64,000 nt of DNA, taken from positions 124,001 through 188,000 of the forward strand of contig NZ_QAOX01000008.1 of NCBI RefSeq assembly GCF_003050935.1, read 5' to 3'. The position numbers were made by a program, and so were the translations under genes. This DNA comes from Luteibacter sp. OK325. GTDB taxonomy: Bacteria > Pseudomonadota > Gammaproteobacteria > Xanthomonadales > Rhodanobacteraceae. Within the stretch, counting starts at the first letter, position 1; every line of letters begins with the position of its first letter. Below the pieces are notes generated by a model that saw only the letters and a program-made list of their open reading frames with translations, was not told the origin of the DNA and ran no database searches. Shown here one piece after another: positions 36,954 through 49,303 of the stretch.

Positions 36954-38615
36954 CTACAGAGGCGCCGGGTTGAGGAATCGGTGGATAGCCTGGACCACCA
37001 CCGAGCCTTCACCCACGCCGGACGCCACGCGCTTAACCGACCCCGAGCGAACGTCGCCGACCGCGAAGACGCCGCGCAATGTCGTCGCATACGGCGATGG
37101 AGTCGCATAACCATCCGCATCGCGACCGGTGAGCACGAAGCCTTTCTTGTCGAGATCAAGGCAGCCCTGCAGCCAGGCGGTATTCGGTTCGGCGCCGATC
37201 ATCACGAAGAGGGCGCCGATCTTCTTGCGCTCCTGCTTGCCATCGGCCTGGCACGCCCAGCCAACCTCGCGAAGATAGGTGTCGCCGTCGAGATGGTCGA
37301 TCTGGCAGTGCGTGTGCAAGGTAATCCGCGGCGACTGCTGGATACGTTGGACGAGATAGTCGGACATGGTCGCAGCCAGTCCGTTGCCTCGCACGAGAAT
37401 GTGCACATGCGCGACGGTGCGGGCGAGGAACATCGCCGCCTGGCCTGCGCTGTTCCCTCCGCCCACCACCGCGACTTCTTCGCCCGCGCAGAGCTGCGCT
37501 TCCATGGCGGTCGCCGCATAGTGGATACCCTGCCCTTCGAAGCGCTCGTAGTCGACGTGTTCCAGCTTGCGATAGCGGGCGCCGGTGGCAATGACGATGG
37601 CACGCGCCGAGGCGACGCTGCCGTCGTCCAGGCTCAAGCGGTAGGGGTGACGTCCGCAGTCCACGCTTTCCACGGCGCGCGCGATGGCCATATGCGCACC
37701 GAACTTCATTGCCTGCACCTGGGCGCGGCCGGATAGCGCCTGCCCCGAGATGCCGGTGGGAAAGCCCAGGTAGTTCTCGATCTTCGAACTGGTACCCGCC
37801 TGCCCGCCGGGTGCGAGTGCCTCGATGACCAGGGTATCCAGGCCTTCCGAGGCCGCGTACACGGCGGCGGCCAGGCCGGCCGGGCCGGCGCCAACCACGA
37901 CCACGTCGTGCACGTGATCCGTGTCCAGCTCGATGCTGATGCCCAGGTCGTCGGCGAGCTCGCCAATGGTCGGACAGCGCAGGACACGCCGGTCCGGCAT
38001 GATCACCACGGGGCATTCGTTGGCGTCGAGGCCGAAGCCCTCGAGCAGGTGCGCGGCGTCCTCGTCGATGTCCGTATCGAGGAGCCGGTAGGGGTAGCCA
38101 TTGCGAATGAGGAAGCTGCGCAGCCGCGCGGTGTCTGCGGCGTGTGCCGAACCGGCCAGAATGACGCCGCCCTGGCCGCTCTGGATCAACCCCACGCGGC
38201 GCAGGATGAAGGCACGCATGATGATTTCGCCAATGTCCGGCTCACCCGAGACCAGCTTGCGGAAGCTGGTCGGATTCATGCGCACCAGGCGGGTCTCCGT
38301 GCCCGTGCGTCCGTTGACCATGATCTTGCGCTCACTGAAGAGATCCACTTCTCCGGTGAACTGGTTGGGACCGTGTACAACGAAGATGTTCGGCGTACCG
38401 TCCTCAGCGGTGTCGTAGACCTCGATCGAGCCATCGATCACGAAGAAGTAGTCGATGCGGCGCTCGCCACGGCGGAACAGCATGGTGCCGGCGGGAACGA
38501 CCTCCTCCACGCCGTACTTCACCAGCCGCGCGGACATCTCCTCGTTGAGGTGCGGAAAGGTCTGCTCGCGGCGATTCGACGGACTCGACGGATCGTTTTC
38601 GGACGGTATGGCCAT
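36954..38615 (-). CDS. cNMP-binding domain fused to thioredoxin-reductase-like flavoprotein
   Basis: The 553-residue protein has three parts. Residues about 25-150 form a cyclic-nucleotide-binding-type beta roll (GTMLFRRGERRIDYFFVIDGSIEV; FTGEVDLFSERKI). Residues about 150-235 resemble a thioredoxin fold without a CxxC pair. From about 237 the FAD/NAD(P) module shows VVVVGAGPAGLAAAVYA, EALAPGGQAGTSSKIENYLGF, VVGGGNSAGQAAMFLAR and GVFAVGDVR. The redox CxxC of true thioredoxin reductases is missing: the matching segment reads YAATAMEAQLCAGEEV. The protein is thus probably a signal-gated oxidoreductase using another acceptor. Proteins with a receiver or cNMP domain before the same module are known as a family. 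It is transcribed alone. Confidence 0.9.
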   Translation of the reverse strand: MAIPSENDPSSPSNRREQTFPHLNEEMSARLVKYGVEEVVPAGTMLFRRGERRIDYFFVIDGSIEVYDTAEDGTPNIFVVHGPNQFTGEVDLFSERKIMVNGRTGTETRLVRMNPTSFRKLVSGEPDIGEIIMRAFILRRVGLIQSGQGGVILAGSAHAADTARLRSFLIRNGYPYRLLDTDIDEDAAHLLEGFGLDANECPVVIMPDRRVLRCPTIGELADDLGISIELDTDHVHDVVVVGAGPAGLAAAVYAASEGLDTLVIEALAPGGQAGTSSKIENYLGFPTGISGQALSGRAQVQAMKFGAHMAIARAVESVDCGRHPYRLSLDDGSVASARAIVIATGARYRKLEHVDYERFEGQGIHYAATAMEAQLCAGEEVAVVGGGNSAGQAAMFLARTVAHVHILVRGNGLAATMSDYLVQRIQQSPRITLHTHCQIDHLDGDTYLREVGWACQADGKQERKKIGALFVMIGAEPNTAWLQGCLDLDKKGFVLTGRDADGYATPSPYATTLRGVFAVGDVRSGSVKRVASGVGEGSVVVQAIHRFLNPAPL

Positions 38616-38749
38616 CGTGCAATTCCAGGTGGGATCGGGCGCGACAGCCCGCGGCTGTCACGTTAGCGGACGCGCCGCCGGCCTTCTTGTATCGGAGCAC
38701 CATCATGCCTGCGTAGACTGCGGCCGCAAGCCCCGCCCCCGAGAAATCC

Positions 38750-39658
38750 ATGTTCGCCAACGAGACCATCGCCATGCCGCCGGGCCATCCTTTCCGCCTG
38801 CTGCAGGTTCCGCTGGCCAGGCTCCTCCTCTTCTTCACCTTGCTGAAGGTGTTCCAGTGGATCGAGGGCCAGGTGTGGACCGCGCTGGGATTGCCCGGAG
38901 GGTTCATCCCCTTTCGCGATACCACCATGCCGATGGAGGCCCTGCGCCTGGCTCCCATCGTGCTGGCGTACTGGCTACTGGCAAGGCTGGTCGAACGGCG
39001 CAGACTCGACGAACTCGCCCCCGCGAGGGCGCTGCCGCACCTGCTCATCGGCCTGGTGGGCGGAGCGCTCTGTTTCTCCCTGATCGTCGCCGCGCTATGG
39101 GCGCTGGGTGCCTTCGTGGTCGACGGCGTGAACCGGGACGTCGACTGGCTCGGCCCCATTCTCGTCATGGGCGTGGGCGCGGGCGTCGGCGAGGAAATCA
39201 TCAGCCGCGGCGTGATCTTCCGCATCGTCGAGGAAGGCCTGGGCACCTGGGCCGCCCTGCTGATTTCGGCGGCCGTATTCGGTGGCCTGCACCTATGGAA
39301 CCCCAATGCGACCCCATGGAGTGCCCTGGCCATCGCGCTCGAGGCCGGCCTGCTGTTCGGCCTGATCTACCATCTGACCCGGTCGCTCTGGGTCTGCATG
39401 GGTGCCCACGCGGCCTGGAACATCGCCCAGGGCCCGTTCTACGGCATCCCGGTGTCGGGCTTCGAACAACGCGGCGTGCTCGCCTCACACATGCAGGGGC
39501 CCGCCTGGCTCACGGGAGGCGCCTTCGGTGCCGAAGCCTCCGTCGTCGCCCTTTGCATCTGTTCGGTCGTCACCGCCGTATGTCTTGCCGTGGCGGTCCG
39601 CCGCGGCAGTCTGGTTCCACCGCCCTGGCGGCGTGCCGGCCATGCTCAACGCGACTGA
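38750..39658 (+). CDS. CPBP-family intramembrane protease
   Basis: The 302-residue protein has about seven to eight membrane helices and the complete CPBP (CAAX protease / bacteriocin-processing) signature: EEIISR at 148-153, FGGLH with His181, and GAHAAWN with His220. These residues form a glutamate-type intramembrane protease site related to Rce1. Substrates in bacteria are mostly unknown. The start ATG 38750 gives MFANETIAMPPGH before the first helix. It precedes the large hybrid kinase gene by 47 bp on the same strand and might share its transcript. Confidence 0.88.
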   Translation: MFANETIAMPPGHPFRLLQVPLARLLLFFTLLKVFQWIEGQVWTALGLPGGFIPFRDTTMPMEALRLAPIVLAYWLLARLVERRRLDELAPARALPHLLIGLVGGALCFSLIVAALWALGAFVVDGVNRDVDWLGPILVMGVGAGVGEEIISRGVIFRIVEEGLGTWAALLISAAVFGGLHLWNPNATPWSALAIALEAGLLFGLIYHLTRSLWVCMGAHAAWNIAQGPFYGIPVSGFEQRGVLASHMQGPAWLTGGAFGAEASVVALCICSVVTAVCLAVAVRRGSLVPPPWRRAGHAQRD

Positions 39659-39705
39659 GCAAAGGTCGATACCATGCAGAACGCCACCTTCCCATCGGTC
39701 ATCGC

Positions 39706-43359
<3,654 letters not shown>

Positions 43360-43360
43360 G

Positions 43361-44200
43361 GTGGACGTCGAAGACATCGAACTCCAGCTGTTCGTGCGCG
43401 CCATGCAACTGCGCCACGGCTACGACTTCAGCGAGTACGCACCGGCCTCGCTGAAGCGTCGCGTGCAGCAGCTGGTACGCACGCACGACGCGGGATCGAT
43501 CAGCGAGCTCAATAGCCGGCTCTTGCACGAGGAGGGTTTCGTCACACGCGTGATCGAGGGCCTATCCGTGCCGGTCTCGGAGATGTTCCGCGACCCGCCG
43601 GTGTTCCGCACCCTGCGTGACAAGGTATTTCCCGTGCTGGCCTCGTATCCGGAGATCAACATCTGGCAGGCCGGCTGCGCACATGGCCAGGAGGTCTATT
43701 CGCTGGCGATCCTGCTCGAAGAAGCCGGCCTGTATGAGCGCTCGCGCATCTACGCCACCGATTTCAACGATGCCGCACTGGCGGTCGCGGCGGATGGCAT
43801 CTACGCCACACGAGAGGCACGCGACTGGTCGCGTAACTACATCGAAGCCGGTGGCAGTCATTCGCTGAGCGACTACTACAGTGCGCGCTACGACTTCATC
43901 AAGCTCGACAAGCGCCTGCGCCGCAACGTCACCTTCTTCAACCACAACCTGGTCACTGACGAAGTGTTCTGCGAGGCGCACCTCATCCTGTGCCGGAACG
44001 TCCTGATCTATTTCAGCAACACCTTGCAGGATCGCACTCTCGGCCTGTTCCGCGACAGCCTGGTTCGCGGCGGATTCCTCTGCCTGGGTACGCGCGAGAA
44101 TATCGACTTCTCGCCAGCCGCCGCGGGCTTCGCGGACGTGGATCACGCGCTGCGCATTTACCAGGTAGGCGGCGCAGGCGCGAGGCCGCTGGTCCGATGA
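43361..44200 (+). CDS. cheR: CheR-type protein-glutamate methyltransferase
   Basis: The 279-residue enzyme starts at GTG 43361, preceded by AGGAG at optimal distance and 1 bp after the kinase stop. It has the CheR N-terminal helical domain (FSEYAPASLKRRVQQLV), the SVPVSEMFRDPPVFRTLRD region and the SAM-binding motif IWQAGCAHGQEVYSLAI, where many CheR proteins have ACSTGEE or GCSTGEE. ILCRNVLIYFS is the conserved late motif. It methylates receptor glutamates in chemotaxis systems, but no receptor, CheA or CheW gene is nearby. The target may be the coiled coil of the hybrid kinase. It overlaps cheB by 4 bp. Confidence 0.9.
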   Translation: MDVEDIELQLFVRAMQLRHGYDFSEYAPASLKRRVQQLVRTHDAGSISELNSRLLHEEGFVTRVIEGLSVPVSEMFRDPPVFRTLRDKVFPVLASYPEINIWQAGCAHGQEVYSLAILLEEAGLYERSRIYATDFNDAALAVAADGIYATREARDWSRNYIEAGGSHSLSDYYSARYDFIKLDKRLRRNVTFFNHNLVTDEVFCEAHLILCRNVLIYFSNTLQDRTLGLFRDSLVRGGFLCLGTRENIDFSPAAAGFADVDHALRIYQVGGAGARPLVR

Positions 44201-44766
44201 CGACACGCCAGGCCATCGTGATCGGCTGCAGTGCCGGGGGCCTCACCGCCCTGCAATGCCTGCTGCCCGGTCTCGACCCGCGACTGGGCGTCCCGGTTGT
44301 CGTCTGTTGCCACACCGGTTCGGCCGACGTCACCATCCTGGTCAACCTGCTCGGTCGCCATGCCAGCCTGCCTGTTGTCGAAGCCGCGGAGCGGGCGCCC
44401 GCCGACCCCGGGGTGATCCATATAGCACCCAGCGGTTACCACCTGATGGTCGAGCCGAACCTTCATTTCTCGCTGAGCGTCGATGAAAAGGTCGCTTACT
44501 CACGACCGTCGATCGACGTCCTTTTCGAAACAGCGGCGGACGCGTGGCACGACGGCCTGATTGCCGTGCTACTGACCGGCGCCAATTCCGATGGTGCCCA
44601 GGGATTGGTCGCCGTACGTCATGCCGGCGGCTACGCCATCGTGCAGGACCCCCTTACCGCGGAGGCGGATGTCATGCCCCTCGCCGGACTGGAGGCGGCG
44701 GGCGCAGACGCCTGCCTGCCCCTCGATGCCATCGCGGCCAGGCTCAACGAACTATGCCTTCCATGA
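44197..44766 (+). CDS. cheB: CheB methylesterase domain protein without receiver
   Basis: The 189-residue protein contains only the CheB C-terminal methylesterase domain. The triad fits by motif and spacing: Ser12 in GCSAGGL, His39 in CCHTGSAD and Asp132 in TGANSDGA; IHIAPSGYHLMVE and ATLTGANSDGA-like blocks are standard. The receiver that activates classic CheB is missing, so control must come from elsewhere, perhaps from the three receivers of the kinase or the RR-GGDEF protein. It overlaps cheR and the next gene by 4 bp each (ATGA). Confidence 0.9.
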   Translation: MTTRQAIVIGCSAGGLTALQCLLPGLDPRLGVPVVVCCHTGSADVTILVNLLGRHASLPVVEAAERAPADPGVIHIAPSGYHLMVEPNLHFSLSVDEKVAYSRPSIDVLFETAADAWHDGLIAVLLTGANSDGAQGLVAVRHAGGYAIVQDPLTAEADVMPLAGLEAAGADACLPLDAIAARLNELCLP

Positions 44767-45752
44767 ATACGAATCGTCCCAAGATCCTCGTCGTCGACGA
44801 CACTCCCGCCAACCTGGTGGCCATGCGCCGACTGCTCGCACGCGCGGATGCCGATATCTTCGAAGCCGCCAGTGGCAACGAAGCGCTGGCCCTGTGCCTG
44901 GACCATCAGTTCGCACTGGTCCTCCTGGACGTGAACATGCCGGAGATGGACGGCTTCGAAGTGGCGCAGTTCATCTCCGAAACCGACCATCTCAGCGAGA
45001 CGCCGATCATCTTCGTCACGGCGGCTTACGCGGACGACATCAATCGCATCAAGGGCTACACGGCGGGCGCAGTCGACTACATCGCGAAGCCGATCAATGA
45101 CGTCATCCTGCAGTCGAAGGTGAAGATTTTCCTCGAGCTGTATCGTGCCCGCGCGCTGCTGCAACAGGCGTTGGACGAGTTGTCGTTGCGCAACCAGCAG
45201 CTCACCACCGAGGTGGCCGAGCGCACGCGCATGGAACAGCTGGTCCGTCACCAGGCCACCCACGATGCGCTCACCGGCCTGCCCAATCGCACCCTGTTCC
45301 GCGATCGCCTGGAGGATGCCATCGCCGTGGGCGATGCCGAAGGCGGTTCGTTCGCACTGGCATACATCGACATCGACGGCTTCAAGGGCGTCAACGATGG
45401 CCACGGGCACGCCGCTGGCGACGCCCTGCTGAAAGCGATCGCGGGTCGCCTCGATAGCCGCACGCGCGAGTCGGATACGGTCGCCCGACTGGGCGGCGAC
45501 GAGTTTGCCGTGCTGCTGAACGACGCCGCCGATGCGCAGTCCGCGCTGGCCCGCTGCCAGACGCTGTGCGATGCGATCGCCGAACCCTACACGCTCGAGG
45601 TCAACGGCTCGCGACTGGCCGTGACCATCGGCGCCAGCATCGGCGTGACGCTGTTCATCCCCGGCGATGCCTACGACCGCATCGTGGCCGCCGCCGATAC
45701 GGCCATGTACGACGCCAAGCGATCGGGCAAGAACCGTTGCGTGTTTGGTTGA
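44763..45752 (+). CDS. Response regulator with GGDEF diguanylate cyclase domain
   Basis: The protein makes cyclic di-GMP from GTP, presumably when its receiver is phosphorylated. The start at ATG 44763 overlaps the cheB stop; an ATG three codons earlier is possible. The 329-residue sequence has a receiver (Asp56 in LLDVNMPEMDG, KPIND with the conserved Lys), a helical linker and the cyclase domain. The active loop is GGDEF (244-248) and an RESD inhibitory-site motif lies five residues before it (235-238), so product feedback is likely. No EAL domain follows. It ends 1 bp from the end of the convergent lysR gene. Confidence 0.93.
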   Translation: MNTNRPKILVVDDTPANLVAMRRLLARADADIFEAASGNEALALCLDHQFALVLLDVNMPEMDGFEVAQFISETDHLSETPIIFVTAAYADDINRIKGYTAGAVDYIAKPINDVILQSKVKIFLELYRARALLQQALDELSLRNQQLTTEVAERTRMEQLVRHQATHDALTGLPNRTLFRDRLEDAIAVGDAEGGSFALAYIDIDGFKGVNDGHGHAAGDALLKAIAGRLDSRTRESDTVARLGGDEFAVLLNDAADAQSALARCQTLCDAIAEPYTLEVNGSRLAVTIGASIGVTLFIPGDAYDRIVAAADTAMYDAKRSGKNRCVFG

Positions 45753-45753
45753 G

Positions 45754-46629
45754 TCAGAGACTGGCCAGGAACGCTTCCAGCACCGCCCCGCGATATCGCT
45801 GCCGATGCAACAGAATCGACAGTGTCCGTGTCAGGTCGAGAAACGGCGTCGGCACCACCACCAGCCGGCCTGTCTTCACCGCATCCACGATCGCCACCTC
45901 GGGCAGACACGCGATACCAAGCCCGGCGATCACCGCCTGCTTGATCGCTTCGGACTGATCGAGCTCGAGCACCACCCTTCCTTCAGGCAAGGCCGCCAAC
46001 GCCCGCTCACTGAGCGCGCGCGTGGCCGAACCACGCTCGCGTAACACCCAGCGCGCGCCGGCGAAATGTTCCCGCTTCGGGCGGGCCTTGCCGGCGAGCG
46101 CATGGTCGGGGCGGGCGCAGACCACGAGACGATCCTCACGCCACGGTCGGGACTCGATCGCGGGATGATTGACCGGCCCTTCGACGCAGCCGATGTCGAA
46201 GTCATGATCGAGCACGCCCTGGGCGATGCGCGCCGTATTGGCGACACCAAGCCGCAGCGCCACGCCAGGATGTTCCGCGGCGAACGGGCCAAGCAGGTCG
46301 CCGACCAGATAATTACCCACCGTGTTGCTCGCCCCGATGCCGATATCTCCGGTGAGCTCGACCACCGAACCTTCGGCTCGGCGACCGAACTCGGCATGGC
46401 GCTCGATCAGCTCCCTCGCCAGGGGCAAGAGCTCGCGTCCGCGGTCGTTCAGGCGGAGTCGTCCGCGCTCGCGAGCGAAGAGTGGCGACCCGATCTGCCG
46501 CTCCAGCTCGGCCAGCGCCATGCTCGCCGCCGGCTGACTGAGGAAAAGGCGTTCGCTGGCAGCGCGGACGTTACCGGCGGTGGCGATGGCAACGAAAACC
46601 TCGAGCTGACGGGGGCTGATGGCATGCAT
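45754..46629 (-). CDS. LysR-family transcriptional regulator
   Basis: The 291-residue protein has the LysR helix-turn-helix (QLEVFVAIATAGNVRAASERLFLSQPAASMALAELE, given in overlapping parts as residues 8-43) and a periplasmic-binding-protein-like effector domain. It diverges from a YeiH-family membrane gene, the same arrangement as yeiE-yeiH in enteric bacteria, where YeiE is a LysR regulator. It probably controls that gene through the palindrome at 46628-46642. The effector is unknown; sulfite has been proposed for YeiE proteins, and transfer of that role here is inference. Confidence 0.92.
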   Translation of the reverse strand: MHAISPRQLEVFVAIATAGNVRAASERLFLSQPAASMALAELERQIGSPLFARERGRLRLNDRGRELLPLARELIERHAEFGRRAEGSVVELTGDIGIGASNTVGNYLVGDLLGPFAAEHPGVALRLGVANTARIAQGVLDHDFDIGCVEGPVNHPAIESRPWREDRLVVCARPDHALAGKARPKREHFAGARWVLRERGSATRALSERALAALPEGRVVLELDQSEAIKQAVIAGLGIACLPEVAIVDAVKTGRLVVVPTPFLDLTRTLSILLHRQRYRGAVLEAFLASL

Positions 46630-46642
46630 AAGTCTTACTTAT
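46628..46642. promoter_or_regulatory. LysR-type T-N11-A operator overlapping the lysR start codon
   Basis: ATAAG-TCTTA-CTTAT is a perfect 5-bp dyad containing T-N11-A. It overlaps the lysR ATG by two bases and lies about 50 bp before the yeiH start, fitting autoregulation plus control of the divergent gene. Confidence 0.6.
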
Positions 46643-46691
46643 ACGATTGATCAGGTATTTTCAATATTCTTATCCATGGCAATACGGGAAA

Positions 46692-47735
46692 ATGACCTCC
46701 TTGCCCGAAAGGATCGTCCCCGTGCCCGCTGTCGCCCTCCCGCCTCAATCCGCGCCACGCCTTCCGGGCATCCTCCTCGCCCTGTCGGTCGCCGCCGCGG
46801 CCTTCGGCCTCGGCCGGCTCATGCCCCTGATCGGCGGTGCCGTCTGCGGCATCGTGCTGGGTATCCTCGTGCGCCATTTCGCGCCGCCCGAGGAACGTTT
46901 CCAGCCCGGCATCCGCTTCGCTTCGAAGCAGGTACTTCAGTGGTCCATCATTGCCCTCGGCTTTGGTCTCAGCCTCACTCAGGTGGCCCATACCGGCATG
47001 GAATCGCTCTCGGTGACGCTGGCGACGGTCGCCGCCGCGGGCCTGGCGGCATGGATCCTCGGCCGCTTGCTCGGCGTGCATGGCAAGCTGAAGCTGCTGA
47101 TCGGCGTGGGCACCGCCATCTGCGGAGGCTCGGCCATCGCCGCGGTGGTTCCCATCATCAAGCCCGACGAGCACGACACCGCCTTCGCCATCTCGACGAT
47201 CTTCCTGTTCAATCTCGTCGCGGTGCTGCTATTTCCCGCGCTTGGCCACTGGATGGGCCTCTCCGACCTGGGCTTCGGCCTCTGGGCAGGCACCGCCATC
47301 AACGATACTTCGTCGGTGGTCGCGGCCGGCTACAGCTACAGCCACGCGGCCGGTGATTTCGCGACGATCGTGAAGCTCACGCGCGCCACGCTGATTATCC
47401 CGATCAGCCTCGGCATTGCGCTTATCGTCGCCTGGCGGGAGAAGCGCAGCGGTGCGACCGACTTCAGCCTGGCGAAGATCTTCCCCTGGTTCATCGTCTG
47501 GTTTCTCGTGGCTTCGGGCATCCGCACGGCCGGCTTCGTTCCCGAAGTCGCCCTGCCGGTGATTCACTTCGTTGCGGAGTGCCTGATCATCGTCGCGCTG
47601 ACGGCGATAGGCCTGTCGGCGGATCTGCGTCGGATGGCTTCGACGGGGCCGCGGCCGATTCTGCTGGGGCTTGGGGTGTGGGCGGCAGTGGCGTTGACCA
47701 GCCTGCTTGTGCAGCACCTTATCGGGCGCTGGTAG
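46692..47735 (+). CDS. YeiH-family inner membrane protein (putative sulfate/sulfite exporter family)
   Basis: The 347-residue protein has about ten membrane helices and the family motifs ALGFGLSLTQV, GVGTAICGGSAIAAVVPIIKPD, GTAINDTSSVVAAGYSYS and ADLRRM near the C-terminus. These define the YeiH/YadS-like group (UPF0324) annotated as putative sulfate exporters. The start ATG 46692 is chosen; an ATG 15 codons earlier would add a polar, aromatic-rich segment across the regulator site. It is divergent from a LysR gene, likely its regulator. The transported species is not established. Confidence 0.88.
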   Translation: MTSLPERIVPVPAVALPPQSAPRLPGILLALSVAAAAFGLGRLMPLIGGAVCGIVLGILVRHFAPPEERFQPGIRFASKQVLQWSIIALGFGLSLTQVAHTGMESLSVTLATVAAAGLAAWILGRLLGVHGKLKLLIGVGTAICGGSAIAAVVPIIKPDEHDTAFAISTIFLFNLVAVLLFPALGHWMGLSDLGFGLWAGTAINDTSSVVAAGYSYSHAAGDFATIVKLTRATLIIPISLGIALIVAWREKRSGATDFSLAKIFPWFIVWFLVASGIRTAGFVPEVALPVIHFVAECLIIVALTAIGLSADLRRMASTGPRPILLGLGVWAAVALTSLLVQHLIGRW

Positions 47736-47743
47736 CCCGCACA

Positions 47744-47823
47744 TGTAGGAGCCGATTCATCGGCGATGGGTGCTTGCGGCAACTCCGCTCTGTTGGCTTT
47801 TCGCCGCTGAAGCGGCTCCCACA
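47744..47823. repeat. REP-like element with arms of two different subtypes
   Basis: The left arm (47744-47766) is of the GATTCATC subtype and the right arm (47801-47823) of the GCTTCAGC subtype, as at 35052-35132. It begins 8 bp after the yeiH stop. Confidence 0.92.
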
Positions 47824-47833
47824 TTACTTATAC

Positions 47834-47863
47834 AAAAAAACCCGGGCCGTGCATCCGGCCCGG
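47834..47863 (-). terminator. Rho-independent terminator of the aminotransferase-phosphatase operon
   Basis: Read leftward, CCCGGGCCG-gatgca-CGGCCCGGG gives a 9-bp GC stem followed by seven T. It ends the leftward transcript 36 bp after the aminotransferase stop. Confidence 0.93.
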
Positions 47864-47899
47864 GCAAGCTCACTTAAACCATCGCAAGGCTGCCGGGTA

Positions 47900-49303
47900 T
47901 CAGCCGCGCTTGGCCAGCGTCAACAGCTGGTCGAGCAACGCGATGGCCAGGTCGATTTCGTCATGCGTGATGTCGAGCGACGGCGCGAACGTGATCACGT
48001 TCTTGTACCAGCCGCCCACATCGAGCACGAGACCGATCTTCTTGCCGTTGTGGGTGAGACCGCCGGCAAGACCGATGTCGACCATGCGGTCGAGCAGCGC
48101 CTTGTTCGGCGTGAAGCCGTCGTCCGTGCAGATCTCGGCGCGCAGTGCGAGACCGAGGCCGTCCACGTCGCCGATTTCCTTGTGACGCTTCTGCAGGTCG
48201 CGCAGGCCGTCGAGGAAGTGCTTGCCCTTCTCCGCCACGCGCGTGCCGTAATCGAGCTCGTAGCCCATCTTGATCACTTCCAGGCCCAGCGCGGTGCCGA
48301 GCGGATTGGAATTGAATGTGGAATGGGTCGAGCCCGGCGGGAAGATCTCCGGGTTGATCAGCTCTTCACGCGCCCAGATGCCCGAAAGCGGATTGAGGCC
48401 GTTGGTCAGCGCCTTGCCGAACACCAGCACATCGGGGCTCACGCCGAAATGCTCGATGGACCACAGCTTGCCGGTGCGCCAGAAGCCCATCTGGATTTCG
48501 TCGACCACCATCAGGATGCCGTACTTGTCGAGCACCTTCTTCAGATCGATGAAGAAGTTCTTCGGCGGGATGACGTAGCCGCCGGTGCCCTGGATCGGCT
48601 CGACGTAGAACGCTGCGTACTCGGCCTCACCGACCTTGGGATCCCACACGCCGTTGTATTCGGTTTCGAACAGGCGCGCGAACTGGCGCACGCAGGCGTC
48701 GGAGTACTCTTCCGGCGTCATGCCCTTCGGGCGACGGAACGGATACGGGAACGGGATGAACTGCGCCCGCTCGCCGAAATGGCCGAAGCGACGACGGTAG
48801 CGGTAGCTGGAGGTGATTGACGAGGCACCGAGCGTACGGCCGTGGTAGCCGCCCTCGAAGGCGAACATCAGGCTCTTGCCGCCGCGCGCGTTGCGCACGA
48901 TTTTCAGCGAATCTTCCACCGCCTGCGCGCCACCGACGTTGAAGTGGCAACGGCCGTCGAGACCGAACTTCTCTTTCGCGTCGACCGCGATGGTCTTGGC
49001 GAGCTCGATCTTGCCCTGGTGCAGGTACTGGCTGGCCACCTGCGGCAGCAGGTCGATCTGCGCCTTCAGGGTGTCGTTGAGGCGCTTGTTGCCGTAACCG
49101 AAGTTCACGGCCGAATACCACATCTGCAGGTCGAGGAACGGGATGTTCTCGCTGTCGTAGATGTAGCTGCCTTCGGCATGACGGAAGATCTTCGGCGGGT
49201 CGACGTAATGCACGGTGTCGCCGAAAGAACAGTACTTCGCCTCGTCGGCGAGCAGGGTCGCGTCGTCGATGACGACCTGCGGAGTCTTGGTGAGGATGGT
49301 CAT
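47900..49303 (-). CDS. Class III PLP aminotransferase, substrate unknown
   Basis: The 467-residue protein starts at ATG 49303 (MTILTKTPQVV); in-frame sequence further upstream overlaps the phosphatase gene. It is a class III (ornithine/acetylornithine-like) aminotransferase: FNVGGAQAVEDSLKIVR, the EGGYHGRTLGASSIT block, VDEIQMGFWRTGKL and the PLP lysine Lys297 in FGKALTNGLNPLSG. The GFWRTGKL segment differs from the GxGRTGK form of N-acetylornithine enzymes, so it is a separate subgroup. The overlapping upstream gene is a HAD phosphatase, suggesting that a phosphorylated intermediate is dephosphorylated before or after transamination. The pathway cannot be named. Confidence 0.87.
   Translation of the reverse strand: MTILTKTPQVVIDDATLLADEAKYCSFGDTVHYVDPPKIFRHAEGSYIYDSENIPFLDLQMWYSAVNFGYGNKRLNDTLKAQIDLLPQVASQYLHQGKIELAKTIAVDAKEKFGLDGRCHFNVGGAQAVEDSLKIVRNARGGKSLMFAFEGGYHGRTLGASSITSSYRYRRRFGHFGERAQFIPFPYPFRRPKGMTPEEYSDACVRQFARLFETEYNGVWDPKVGEAEYAAFYVEPIQGTGGYVIPPKNFFIDLKKVLDKYGILMVVDEIQMGFWRTGKLWSIEHFGVSPDVLVFGKALTNGLNPLSGIWAREELINPEIFPPGSTHSTFNSNPLGTALGLEVIKMGYELDYGTRVAEKGKHFLDGLRDLQKRHKEIGDVDGLGLALRAEICTDDGFTPNKALLDRMVDIGLAGGLTHNGKKIGLVLDVGGWYKNVITFAPSLDITHDEIDLAIALLDQLLTLAKRG

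Noticed and set aside
38455-39705. Upstream extension of the large hybrid kinase to 1,634 residues
   Set aside because: The added part is out of phase with the CPBP protease gene that occupies this stretch and has no recognisable sequence.
46647-46691. Earlier ATG for the yeiH gene
   Set aside because: It would add an aromatic polar segment unlike family N-termini and would start within a few bases of the LysR operator.
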